From assembly GCA_013043295.1 (NCBI GenBank), contig JABDOO010000012.1, positions 1-6,765 of the forward strand: a stretch of 6,765 nt of DNA. The letters are read 5' to 3'. Position 1 is the first letter of the stretch; each line of letters starts with the position of its first letter. The notes beneath the pieces were generated by a model that did no database searches, was not told where the DNA came from, and saw only the letters and a list, made by a program, of their open reading frames with translations. A program made the position numbers and the translations under genes. Below, in pieces: positions 1 through 4,726 of this stretch. The stretch is from Candidatus Nitrosopumilus sp. (lineage in GTDB: Archaea; Thermoproteota; Nitrososphaeria; Nitrososphaerales; Nitrosopumilaceae).

Positions 1-682
1 GGTAATTCAATTCTGCATCCACTATTTCAAACCTTCCTCGATAGCCATCCCAACTTTTTTTAGATTGATTAATTTTTATAGAATTTTCAAAGATAGGACA
101 GTTAGTTACAAAGGTTTCAGCCTCACCACCTTCAAAATTTAAATTAAAACCAAATTTTTGAGATAAAGTTTTCAAAAAAAGTAGATCCGGTTTTGTAATA
201 GTTTTCCCCAACCATGAATCATCTAATCCATCTGAGGATACTGTAGTCATTATAAAATTAAACTTTGAATTAATTAATTGATTCATGTATTTTTCTGGTT
301 CTAAATCCCACAAAGGGGCCATAACAATCAAATTTAGTTTTGAGCAAACATTTTCAAATTTATCTTTTTGAAATTTACTTTTAATTCCACCATGAACCAA
401 TCCCTCTATCTGGAATTGATCCTTTGCCTTTTGTAATAGATTTTCAATCAGAGTTAATTCAGTTTCAGTGGCATCAGAATCAGATGTACGGGTTAATTGC
501 GGAATATGCATTGTTTCAGATTGTAATTTAGTCCATTTCATGTTTGGATGATGTAGCAAATGACTTTCATCAGATTTAGGAAATACACTCAACAGACATC
601 TTACATCATGTCCTTGTTTTTTAGCAAGATAAATTGCATATGTGCTGTCTTTTCCTCCCGAAAAAAGAGAAGCTAATTTCAT
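1..682 (-). CDS. dph6: Diphthine--ammonia ligase Dph6 (C-terminus cut by window edge)
   Basis: This is an ATP-dependent amidase of the Dph6 / MJ0570 family. It performs the last step of diphthamide synthesis on the histidine of elongation factor 2 (diphthine + ammonia + ATP to diphthamide). The protein begins MKLASLFSGGKDSTYA. SGGKDS at residues 8-13 is the PP-loop that binds ATP. The family's second signature, EGGEAET, is at residues 184-190, followed by a TNCPIF-like stretch. 227 codons are present and no stop is reached. Relatives are about 220-230 residues, so only a few codons are probably missing. The ATG at 682 sits about 25 nt from a TATA-like element at 704-711, fitting a leaderless mRNA. 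The gene follows aIF5A on the same strand, with a guide RNA gene between them. Family assignment is firm; the exact substrate follows from family knowledge. Confidence 0.87.
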   Translation of the reverse strand, partial: MKLASLFSGGKDSTYAIYLAKKQGHDVRCLLSVFPKSDESHLLHHPNMKWTKLQSETMHIPQLTRTSDSDATETELTLIENLLQKAKDQFQIEGLVHGGIKSKFQKDKFENVCSKLNLIVMAPLWDLEPEKYMNQLINSKFNFIMTTVSSDGLDDSWLGKTITKPDLLFLKTLSQKFGFNLNFEGGEAETFVTNCPIFENSIKINQSKKSWDGYRGRFEIVDAELNY

Positions 683-703
683 AATCTAAAAAAGATTCAA
701 TTT

Positions 704-711
704 GTTAAATT
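704..711 (-). promoter_or_regulatory. TATA-like box of dph6
   Basis: The minus strand reads AATTTAAC, centred about 25 nt upstream of the dph6 ATG at 682. This is the archaeal TATA-to-start spacing, so transcription would begin at or next to the start codon. It lies after the guide RNA and its T-run, so dph6 can be transcribed separately from aIF5A. Confidence 0.4.
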
Positions 712-725
712 TTTTAAGTTTAATG

Positions 726-730
726 AAAAA
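726..730 (-). terminator. T5 run behind the C/D guide RNA
   Basis: On the minus strand TTTTT follows directly on the 3' arm of the guide RNA closing stem (737-731). Oligo-T tracts are the usual archaeal termination signal. This one would end the aIF5A / guide RNA transcript before the dph6 promoter. Confidence 0.45.
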
Positions 731-796
731 GGACGCTTCAATACTCATAATCGTCATCATAAAATCAGACGGCTTTTCCGATAATCATTAGCATCC
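731..796 (-). ncRNA. Box C/D guide sRNA, predicted to direct Cm34 of elongator tRNA-Met
   Basis: This is a 66-nt candidate archaeal box C/D 2'-O-methylation guide, working with L7Ae, Nop5 and fibrillarin. On the minus strand, in order, are: stem arm GGATGCT (796-790); box C ATGATTA (788-782, one base off RTGATGA); 13-nt guide (781-769); box D' CTGA (768-765, perfect); TTTT spacer (764-761); box C' ATGATGA (760-754, perfect); 12-nt guide (753-742); box D TTGA (741-738, one base off CTGA); stem arm AGCGTCC (737-731). The two arms pair over 7 bp with one G-U. Guide lengths and the D'-C' spacer are typical for archaea. The second guide is complementary to UACUCAUAAUCG, an anticodon-loop sequence with CAU, and its fifth base from box D (G746) pairs with C34. 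The stem begins at the base after the aIF5A stop, so the RNA may be processed from that mRNA. Oddity: the outer C/D pair is the degenerate one. Confidence 0.8.
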
Positions 797-1210
797 TTAA
801 TCGCTTTTAATGCGCATTATTTTAGTTCTATCCATTACAACCCAGTATTCTACATTTTGACCATTTTCTAATTTACCTTTGACTTCATCATCAATCAAAG
901 ATATATCTACAGTCTCAAATGTTTCGGAATCCATTACTTGAATGGTATCACCATTAATTGAGATAATTTGACCAACTTTTTTGTTAATCATTGGAATGTG
1001 AATTTGCATGCTGACTGGTCCTACATGAGGTCTTTTTTGACCATCAAAAATTCCTTGACCGACAATTCTTGCTTTTGCTGCACCGTGCTTACCTGGTTTT
1101 GATGTATCATATTCTACAATTTTACATGGCTCACCACTAGGTTGATCTGAGTGTGGCAAGAGAATGTATGAGCCGATTTTCAAAGAACCAAGATCAGAAG
1201 GTTTACTCAT
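797..1210 (-). CDS. Translation factor aIF5A (hypusine-containing)
   Basis: Archaeal IF5A is a cytoplasmic translation factor that, once hypusinated, helps ribosomes through difficult peptide bonds. The 137-residue length is normal. The N-terminal SH3-like domain (about 1-68) carries the loop KPGKHGAAKARIV. K41 in GKHG is the predicted (deoxy)hypusine site. The C-terminal OB domain spans about 72-135. The ATG at 1210 lies about 25 nt behind a TATA box at 1231-1238, which suggests a leaderless message. Upstream on the same strand is a hypothetical gene ending 33 bp away. Downstream, with no gap after the TAA, begins the closing stem of a box C/D guide RNA, then dph6. The deoxyhypusine synthase gene is not in this window. 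Identification is secure. Confidence 0.96.
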   Translation of the reverse strand: MSKPSDLGSLKIGSYILLPHSDQPSGEPCKIVEYDTSKPGKHGAAKARIVGQGIFDGQKRPHVGPVSMQIHIPMINKKVGQIISINGDTIQVMDSETFETVDISLIDDEVKGKLENGQNVEYWVVMDRTKIMRIKSD

Positions 1211-1230
1211 GAAAAACAGTTTTTGGTCGA

Positions 1231-1238
1231 ATATTTAA
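1231..1238 (-). promoter_or_regulatory. TATA box of aIF5A
   Basis: The minus strand reads TTAAATAT, centred 24-25 nt upstream of the aIF5A ATG, in the 33-bp gap behind the preceding hypothetical gene. The spacing predicts a leaderless transcript separate from the upstream gene. Confidence 0.5.
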
Positions 1239-1243
1239 CTTTT

Positions 1244-1855
1244 CTACTTTAGTTGATCAAGAATTGAGAGACTCATTAAATTGGTCATCACCATTCCTTT
1301 TCGATTAATTTCTCGTCTAGTTTGATCACAGTATTTCTTTACACTTTGATGACTCTTCTCACTTGCAACTTCAATCACTACTATATTTTCTGAATATGGA
1401 AACGTAAATTTTGAAGTGTTTAGACAAAATGTATTCATATTTCCTAATCCAGCTATCTCAATTTTCTCTCTTTTTAATAATAAACTTGCAATTTCTTCTA
1501 AATCATCACCTTCATCACCATACTCCAAATAATAAACTGAGACAAAATTTGTCTCACCTTCAACTTCTCTTTGAAATAGATCATCTTTGATGTTAAAGAC
1601 AAATGAAGTTTTTGCTTGATTATATTTTTCAAGATCTTTGGAAATTTGTTCACTATCTTTGAATTTGGCTAAAATGTAATGATTGGTGGAATCAGAAAAG
1701 TAGGGTTTACTTTCTGAAGAAAAAGTACCTGTAACGAAATATAATTTTTCAATATTTTTGGAATTAATCCAAGATTCTTTTAGTTCAACAGATTCATGAT
1801 TGTGCAGATATGGTGCACAAACATATCCAGAATAAGACAGAGTTAGTTCTGACAC
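1244..1855 (-). CDS. Hypothetical protein, 203 aa, family not recognised
   Basis: I do not recognise a family. The protein (GTG start, MSELTLSYSG) has no signal peptide and no membrane segment, so it is probably cytoplasmic. Visible features are a tyrosine-rich N-terminus, alternating hydrophobic strands around YFVTGTF, HYILAKF and FVSVYYLEYG, an acidic stretch GDEGDDLEE near residue 115, a predicted helix IASLLLKREKIEI, a short glycine turn AGLGN, and a basic helical C-terminus (KKYCDQTRREINRKG). The mixed alpha/beta pattern and complete frame argue for a real gene, as does a TATA box at 1880-1887, about 28 nt before the GTG. It is divergent from tRNA-Tyr and lies just upstream of aIF5A on the same strand. 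No function can be inferred; the neighbourhood hints weakly at translation. Confidence 0.8.
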   Translation of the reverse strand: MSELTLSYSGYVCAPYLHNHESVELKESWINSKNIEKLYFVTGTFSSESKPYFSDSTNHYILAKFKDSEQISKDLEKYNQAKTSFVFNIKDDLFQREVEGETNFVSVYYLEYGDEGDDLEEIASLLLKREKIEIAGLGNMNTFCLNTSKFTFPYSENIVVIEVASEKSHQSVKKYCDQTRREINRKGMVMTNLMSLSILDQLK

Positions 1856-1879
1856 GACGATCTGAACTTTATTTTTGGG

Positions 1880-1887
1880 TATTTATG
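1880..1887 (-). promoter_or_regulatory. TATA box of the 203-aa hypothetical gene
   Basis: The minus strand reads CATAAATA, centred about 28 nt upstream of the GTG start at 1855. It supports that GTG as the start of a near-leaderless message. An inverted repeat AGATC-5-GATCT (1894-1908) sits just upstream of it. Confidence 0.5.
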
Positions 1888-1893
1888 CTTTAG

Positions 1894-1908
1894 AGATCCA
1901 ATCGATCT
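1894..1908. repeat. Inverted repeat AGATC-N5-GATCT upstream of a TATA box
   Basis: The two 5-bp arms (1894-1898 and 1904-1908) are exact inverse copies around a 5-bp centre, immediately upstream of the TATA box of the 203-aa gene. The position suits a regulator or activator site, but short repeats like this also arise by chance in AT-rich DNA. Confidence 0.25.
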
Positions 1909-1931
1909 AAATAAAAAATCATCTACGATAG

Positions 1932-1939
1932 TTTTTTAA
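1932..1939 (+). promoter_or_regulatory. TATA-like box of tRNA-Tyr
   Basis: TTTTTTAA is centred about 28 nt before the first base of tRNA-Tyr at 1964. This spacing would start transcription 1-4 nt ahead of the mature 5' end. Confidence 0.4.
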
Positions 1940-1963
1940 TAGTAGAGAACTTCGTTTTCTTGT

Positions 1964-2090
1964 CCCGTGGTAGCTCAGCCTGGTAGAGCTTCCGGCTGTA
2001 GTTGTTGGCTTTAGATGGCTGACCGAAAAACAGCATATCAGGCATACAGAAACCGGGTTGTCGGTGGTTCAATTCCGCCCCGCGGGACCA
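1964..2090 (+). tRNA. tRNA-Tyr(GUA) with intron and encoded CCA
   Basis: All arms can be folded. The acceptor CCCGTGG (1964-1970) pairs with CCGCGGG (2080-2086). The D arm is GCTC/GAGC (1973-1976 and 1986-1989). The anticodon stem TCCGG (1991-1995) pairs with CCGGG (2053-2057). The T arm is GGTGG/CCGCC, closing the loop TTCAATT (2068-2074). The discriminator is A2087 and CCA is encoded at 2088-2090. The anticodon GTA is at 1998-2000. C1-G72 and A73 are the archaeal/eukaryal tyrosine identity elements. The anticodon loop is interrupted after G37 by a 50-nt intron, giving a mature length of 77 nt. The gene is flanked by a TATA-like box upstream and a T6 run downstream, so it forms its own transcription unit. 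Confidence 0.95.
2002..2051 (+). other. tRNA-Tyr intron at position 37/38
   Basis: The splice sites are set by a bulge-helix-bulge fold. Loop bases CTGT (1996-1999) pair with ACAG (2046-2049), giving the central 4-bp helix. AAA (2050-2052) forms the 3' bulge next to the anticodon stem. AGT (2000-2002) forms the 5' bulge. The outer intron helix is weak (T2003-A2044, G2004-C2043, then G-U pairs), so the motif is partly relaxed. Cutting by the archaeal splicing endonuclease would join G37 (2001) to A38 (2052). No box C/D elements were seen inside the intron. Confidence 0.8.
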
Positions 2091-2094
2091 CATA

Positions 2095-2100
2095 TTTTTT
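2095..2100 (+). terminator. T6 run behind tRNA-Tyr
   Basis: TTTTTT begins 5 nt after the encoded CCA and is a typical archaeal oligo-T termination signal for the tRNA transcript. Confidence 0.5.
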
Positions 2101-2165
2101 AAAACAATATTAAAAATAATAAAAAGATAGACTAGTTTAAGAAAACAAAGATGAAATCTTAAATT

Positions 2166-2171
2166 AAAAAA
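2166..2171 (-). terminator. T6 run behind the cold-shock gene
   Basis: On the minus strand TTTTTT lies 9 nt past the stop codon of the cold-shock gene. The whole 2091-2179 gap is AT-rich with T-tracts on both strands, and no further gene is seen in it. It appears to serve as a shared termination region for the convergent tRNA and cold-shock genes. Confidence 0.45.
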
Positions 2172-2179
2172 TTTGTTGC

Positions 2180-2371
2180 CTATGCTGATTTTTTGACTTT
2201 TTGGGCTGCTGGTCCTTTTTGACCTTCGCCTACTTCAAACTCGACTTTATCGCCTTCGTTAATGAATCCGTCAACATCTGATTTGTGAACAAACAGATCG
2301 TCTCCACCTTCTCTTTCGATAAAACCAAAGCCCTTAGTACGGTTAAACCACTTTACGGTGCCTTGTTCCAT
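2180..2371 (-). CDS. Cold-shock domain protein (CspA family)
   Basis: This 63-residue protein is a complete single cold-shock domain, the five-stranded OB fold that binds single-stranded RNA and DNA and melts RNA structure. RNP1 is KGFGFI (13-18) and RNP2 is LFVHKS (26-31). W8 and the aromatics of VKWF and GFGF give the nucleic-acid-binding face. Length and sequence match bacterial CspA proteins. Thaumarchaeota carry such genes, and acquisition from bacteria is the usual explanation. The ATG at 2371 is about 28 nt from TATA element TTAATATAG (2395-2403), so the message would be leaderless or nearly so. It therefore lacks the long cold-regulated 5' leader of E. coli cspA. It follows aIF1A on the same strand with its own promoter in the gap. 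Confidence 0.95.
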   Translation of the reverse strand: MEQGTVKWFNRTKGFGFIEREGGDDLFVHKSDVDGFINEGDKVEFEVGEGQKGPAAQKVKKSA

Positions 2372-2394
2372 TTGATTCTAAAACGATTAACTCA

Positions 2395-2403
2395 CTATAT
2401 TAA
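2395..2403 (-). promoter_or_regulatory. TATA box of the cold-shock gene
   Basis: The minus strand reads TTAATATAG, centred 28 nt before the ATG at 2371. It lies between aIF1A and the cold-shock gene, so the latter can be transcribed alone. Confidence 0.5.
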
Positions 2404-2418
2404 CTAAGCAAAATAAAA

Positions 2419-2431
2419 TTTTGTAACAAAA
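2419..2431 (-). terminator. Palindrome plus T-tracts after aIF1A
   Basis: Directly after the aIF1A stop codon there is a perfect 6-1-6 palindrome, TTTTGT-T-ACAAAA on the minus strand. It could form a 5-bp, 3-nt-loop hairpin, and it is followed by TTTTATTTTG. A terminator for aIF1A is the simplest reading. It is also within 30 bp of the cold-shock TATA box, so an operator is the alternative. Confidence 0.3.
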
Positions 2432-2743
2432 CTAGAAATCTTTTGCGATATGGTTGTTATCTTTGAGCCATTCTACTTGAGGAAGAGTAAATCTCCAAAC
2501 AATATCACCACGTTCATTTTCCTTAAAGTCCCAAGGAGCAATGATTACAATATCATTATCTCTAATCCAAACTCTTCGCTTTAGTTTACCTCTAATTCTT
2601 CCTCGACGGGTAACATTATCATCACATTTGATCATGACATTTTCTCCACCGAGCATTTTCAGAACACGGCCAAAAAGTTCACCCTCTTCAGGTAATCGAA
2701 TTTCTTTTAATGCACTTTCATTTTTTACTTGGCGCTTACCCAT
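2432..2743 (-). CDS. Translation initiation factor aIF1A
   Basis: Archaeal IF1A binds the A site of the small ribosomal subunit during initiation with aIF1 and aIF2. The protein has a basic N-terminal tail (MGKRQVKN), then the S1/OB domain. Family-typical stretches are LPEEGELFGRVLKMLGG, RRGRIRGKLKRRVWI (RNA-binding basic strand) and GDIVWRF near the C-terminus. The frame is open to an ATG at 2767, and in-frame ATGs also exist at 2749 and 2743. A TATA box TTATAT (2766-2771) overlaps the 2767 ATG, so that start would lie in the promoter. A start site about 26 nt further on falls at 2743, giving 103 residues and a leaderless mRNA. A start at 2749 (MSMGKR) remains possible. The gene is divergent from the YkgJ-like gene. 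Identity is secure, the start less so. Confidence 0.94.
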   Translation of the reverse strand: MGKRQVKNESALKEIRLPEEGELFGRVLKMLGGENVMIKCDDNVTRRGRIRGKLKRRVWIRDNDIVIIAPWDFKENERGDIVWRFTLPQVEWLKDNNHIAKDF

Positions 2744-2765
2744 ACTCATAATTGTAATAATGAGC

Positions 2766-2771
2766 ATATAA
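2766..2771 (-). promoter_or_regulatory. TATA box of aIF1A (decides its start)
   Basis: The minus strand reads AGTTATATGC around this core, centred about 26 nt from the ATG at 2743. It overlaps the upstream in-frame ATG at 2765-2767, which makes that ATG an unlikely start. Confidence 0.5.
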
Positions 2772-2822
2772 CTGGTAGGGTTTTTCTAGAATCCAAGTTT
2801 AACAAATTTCATTCACAAGAGA

Positions 2823-2830
2823 TTTTTATC
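2823..2830 (+). promoter_or_regulatory. TATA-like box of the YkgJ-like gene
   Basis: TTTTTATC is centred about 23-24 nt upstream of the ATG at 2850, fitting a leaderless message. It lies in the 106-bp divergent intergenic region shared with aIF1A. A TTTTTCTAGA / TTTTTATCTAG near-repeat (2781-2790, 2823-2833) is also present there. Confidence 0.4.
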
Positions 2831-2849
2831 TAGTTTGGAGTAGTATATT

Positions 2850-3413
2850 ATGGAATTTCGATGTATTGATGAGTGTTCTCAATGCTGTGTTGAAAGGGAA
2901 TATTATCCAAGTAAAAAATTTGGTAAAATAGGAGTATTAATTCTCCCAGAAGAAAAGGAGAGGATAGAGAAACTTGCCATAAAAAACGGAATAAAGATTA
3001 CAATTTTGCCTAGAATAGGTATCTCAGAAAAAATAGATTCTCATCCGACAAAAATTTTGGCATATCAATTAATGGGAACTGAAAAAAATGGTAACACTTG
3101 CCCATTTTTAGATATACAAAGTGGAGATAAATCACCACACGGTGGATTTCCATGTAAAATTTACAATGAAAGACCACTTGCATGTACAGCATACCCACTG
3201 ATAGAATCAGAACCAATTGTACTTGATAAAAAATGCAAGTTCTGTAAAGAGTGTGGAACTGCCGATAGTAATCTAGATTCAGAAATAGAGGCACTAGTAA
3301 AAATTCAAGACAAGATGATGCCGGAGGGGGGATATATCTGGAGGTATGCAACAAAAGTTGGCGAAATAGAAGACCAGGATTTTATGCAATCAGGTTGGAT
3401 TCTAGAAGATTAA
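2850..3413 (+). CDS. YkgJ-type (CxxCxxCC family) Zn/Fe-binding cysteine cluster protein
   Basis: This 187-residue soluble protein has the cysteine pattern of the YkgJ / FliB-associated cluster family. C5, C9, C12 and C13 form CIDECSQCC. C84 lies in CPFL. C102 and C112 lie in the hallmark CKIYNERPLAC, followed by TAYP. The family is thought to chelate zinc or iron; its reaction is unknown, although some members are annotated as flagellin lysine methylases. Two points depart from the simplest form: the first spacing is CxxxC rather than CxxC, and an extra CKFCKEC motif (C129, C132, C135) may bind a second metal or a cluster. There is no signal peptide or membrane helix. The gene is divergent from aIF1A. 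The Lrp regulator begins 64 bp downstream and may share its transcript. Confidence 0.82.
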   Translation: MEFRCIDECSQCCVEREYYPSKKFGKIGVLILPEEKERIEKLAIKNGIKITILPRIGISEKIDSHPTKILAYQLMGTEKNGNTCPFLDIQSGDKSPHGGFPCKIYNERPLACTAYPLIESEPIVLDKKCKFCKECGTADSNLDSEIEALVKIQDKMMPEGGYIWRYATKVGEIEDQDFMQSGWILED

Positions 3414-3477
3414 CTAATTGTAAAAATAGAGACATGCACAAATTTAACCAAAAATTCAAAAGGCATTAGAACTTGAG

Positions 3478-3984
3478 ATGGTTATGAGTGAAGATGCATG
3501 GTCAAATCTAGATAAAGTTGATCAAAAAATTATTGAAATCCTAAATAACAATGCAAGAACACCATCTAAAGAGATTGCATCAGAATTAAAAAAATCAGGA
3601 CATGATGTATCGGATAGAACGATTAGAAAAAGAATAGAACGTTTAGAAAAGAGTGGCATCATTAAAGGATACAAAGCCGTACTAACAGACGTATCAGGAA
3701 TTAATCATTACCAAGCAGTTTTGATGAAACTAAAGCCATCAAAATCATTAGAGGCAGTTAAAGATTCTATTAAAGACTTTATTACAAAACTAGACAACTA
3801 TCTCCTTGTCTCAAATATGGAGGGTGAATGGAACATGCTAGTATTACTGCAGGTAAATTCGGATAAACAAAATACATCACAGAAAATTGTAGAGAAATTT
3901 TCAGATGAATTAATTGATTATAGAATAAATGAAATCGATATTAAAGATGTCAATATTTTGAATATGTCACTATTATTATTGTAA
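3478..3984 (+). CDS. Lrp/AsnC family transcriptional regulator
   Basis: This is a DNA-binding regulator of the feast/famine family, 168 residues and full length. The N-terminal winged helix-turn-helix spans about 10-65 (LDKVDQKIIEILNNNART, then SDRTIRKRIERLEKSGIIKGY, the typical recognition helix and wing). The C-terminal RAM/ligand-binding domain spans about 70-168. It includes NMEGEWNMLVLL, which corresponds to the family's G-(D/E)-x-D strand where small effectors, often amino acids, bind. The effector cannot be read from the sequence. Two starts are possible: ATG 3478 (MVMSED) or ATG 3484. A TATA-like AATTTAAC at 3441-3448 would leave a 7-13 nt leader. The 3' end overlaps the receiver-domain gene on the opposite strand by 9 bp. 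Targets are unknown; autoregulation is common in the family. Confidence 0.93.
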   Translation: MVMSEDAWSNLDKVDQKIIEILNNNARTPSKEIASELKKSGHDVSDRTIRKRIERLEKSGIIKGYKAVLTDVSGINHYQAVLMKLKPSKSLEAVKDSIKDFITKLDNYLLVSNMEGEWNMLVLLQVNSDKQNTSQKIVEKFSDELIDYRINEIDIKDVNILNMSLLLL

Positions 3985-4725
3985 TAAAGAATATTCAGAT
4001 TCTGCAATATCTAGTGCTTTATTAAGTTCATCAAGAGTGAAAGGCTTTTGAATAAATGCAGAGACTCCTGTGCTAATCGTTTTGTTTACACGTGAAGTGG
4101 ATTTTTCATCTGCAGTTATCACAACAATTTGTAAATCAATTTTTTCTTTTAGTAATTTTGTAGCAACAACATCTCCTCCAAGATCAGGTAATCCCATATC
4201 TAACAACACTATAGGTACTTTGTTTTTTGAAAATAGATCCTTACATCCTTTTACACCATCTTTTCCATTTTCAAAAACATGAATCTCAGAATAACCTAAT
4301 TTTTCTGAATACATTTTTAGTTTCATTGCTATAGATTTACTGTCATCAATGATTACAATTGGACGTGAAACCTGAATAGAAGTTTGAGTAATGGTTTTAG
4401 CTTTTTGATATGCATCTTTTGCTTTATCAAATTCTCCTAAACTCAAAAGACATTTTGATGCACATAGTAATGCACCCTTTACATTTGTAGAATTTTTAAG
4501 TTTAGAATATTTTAAAAAAAGTTCACTGGCTTCTTTAATTTCATTTTCAGAGACTTTTCCTTGTCTAGATTTACATTCTCCTGCCAACATAAACAATAAA
4601 GCAGATTTTAGTAGTTCAGACTTTTTCAAAGTTTCAGCTTGATCAAGAAAAAGATTATGAGCAGTAATGAACTGTTTATTTTTAAGATGAGTTAAAGCAA
4701 TTTCACAGCTAGTTTTTGTATCCAA
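3976..4725 (-). CDS. Helical-repeat (TPR-like) + response-regulator receiver protein
   Basis: This is a 249-residue, two-part signalling protein. Residues 1-118 are paired amphipathic helices resembling TPR repeats, the clearest being LGEFDKAKDAYQKAK (96-110) and an N-terminal KNKQFITAHNLFLDQAETLKK. Residues about 121-240 are a CheY-like receiver domain with all key residues: acidic pair D127/D128, phospho-acceptor D176 in LLDMGLPD, T204 and K227 in QKPF. There is no DNA-binding or catalytic output domain, so it probably acts by protein contact through the repeats after phosphorylation. The start is TTG at 4725. It is supported by TATA box TTTTATAA (4749-4756) 27 nt away and an in-frame stop just upstream; the next in-frame ATG is internal, at residue 46. 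A 7-3-7 palindrome lies between TATA and start. No histidine kinase is in the window. Confidence 0.86.
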   Translation of the reverse strand: MDTKTSCEIALTHLKNKQFITAHNLFLDQAETLKKSELLKSALLFMLAGECKSRQGKVSENEIKEASELFLKYSKLKNSTNVKGALLCASKCLLSLGEFDKAKDAYQKAKTITQTSIQVSRPIVIIDDSKSIAMKLKMYSEKLGYSEIHVFENGKDGVKGCKDLFSKNKVPIVLLDMGLPDLGGDVVATKLLKEKIDLQIVVITADEKSTSRVNKTISTGVSAFIQKPFTLDELNKALDIAESEYSLLQ

Positions 4726-4726
4726 T

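Noticed and set aside
2002..2051. Box C/D or H/ACA guide inside the tRNA-Tyr intron
   Set aside because: No RTGATGA/CTGA pair or convincing H/ACA hairpin with ACA could be found. Only short ambiguous stems are present.
2145..2190. Possible second box C/D RNA near AGATGAAA ... CTGA before the cold-shock stop
   Set aside because: The C-like box has too many mismatches, there is no D'/C' pair and no closing stem, and the CTGA falls inside the cold-shock coding region.
2744..2767. Longer aIF1A start (MLIITIMS...)
   Set aside because: The first ATG overlaps the likely TATA box, and the added residues are unlike the basic N-terminal tail of the family. ATG 2749 remains a weaker alternative.
2541..2771. 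76-aa plus-strand frame across aIF1A
   Set aside because: It lies wholly antisense to the conserved aIF1A gene and has no recognisable domain or promoter.
3010..3354. 114-aa open frame antisense to the YkgJ-like gene
   Set aside because: It mirrors a gene with a clear cysteine-motif family, has no promoter, and shows a composition typical of an antisense shadow.
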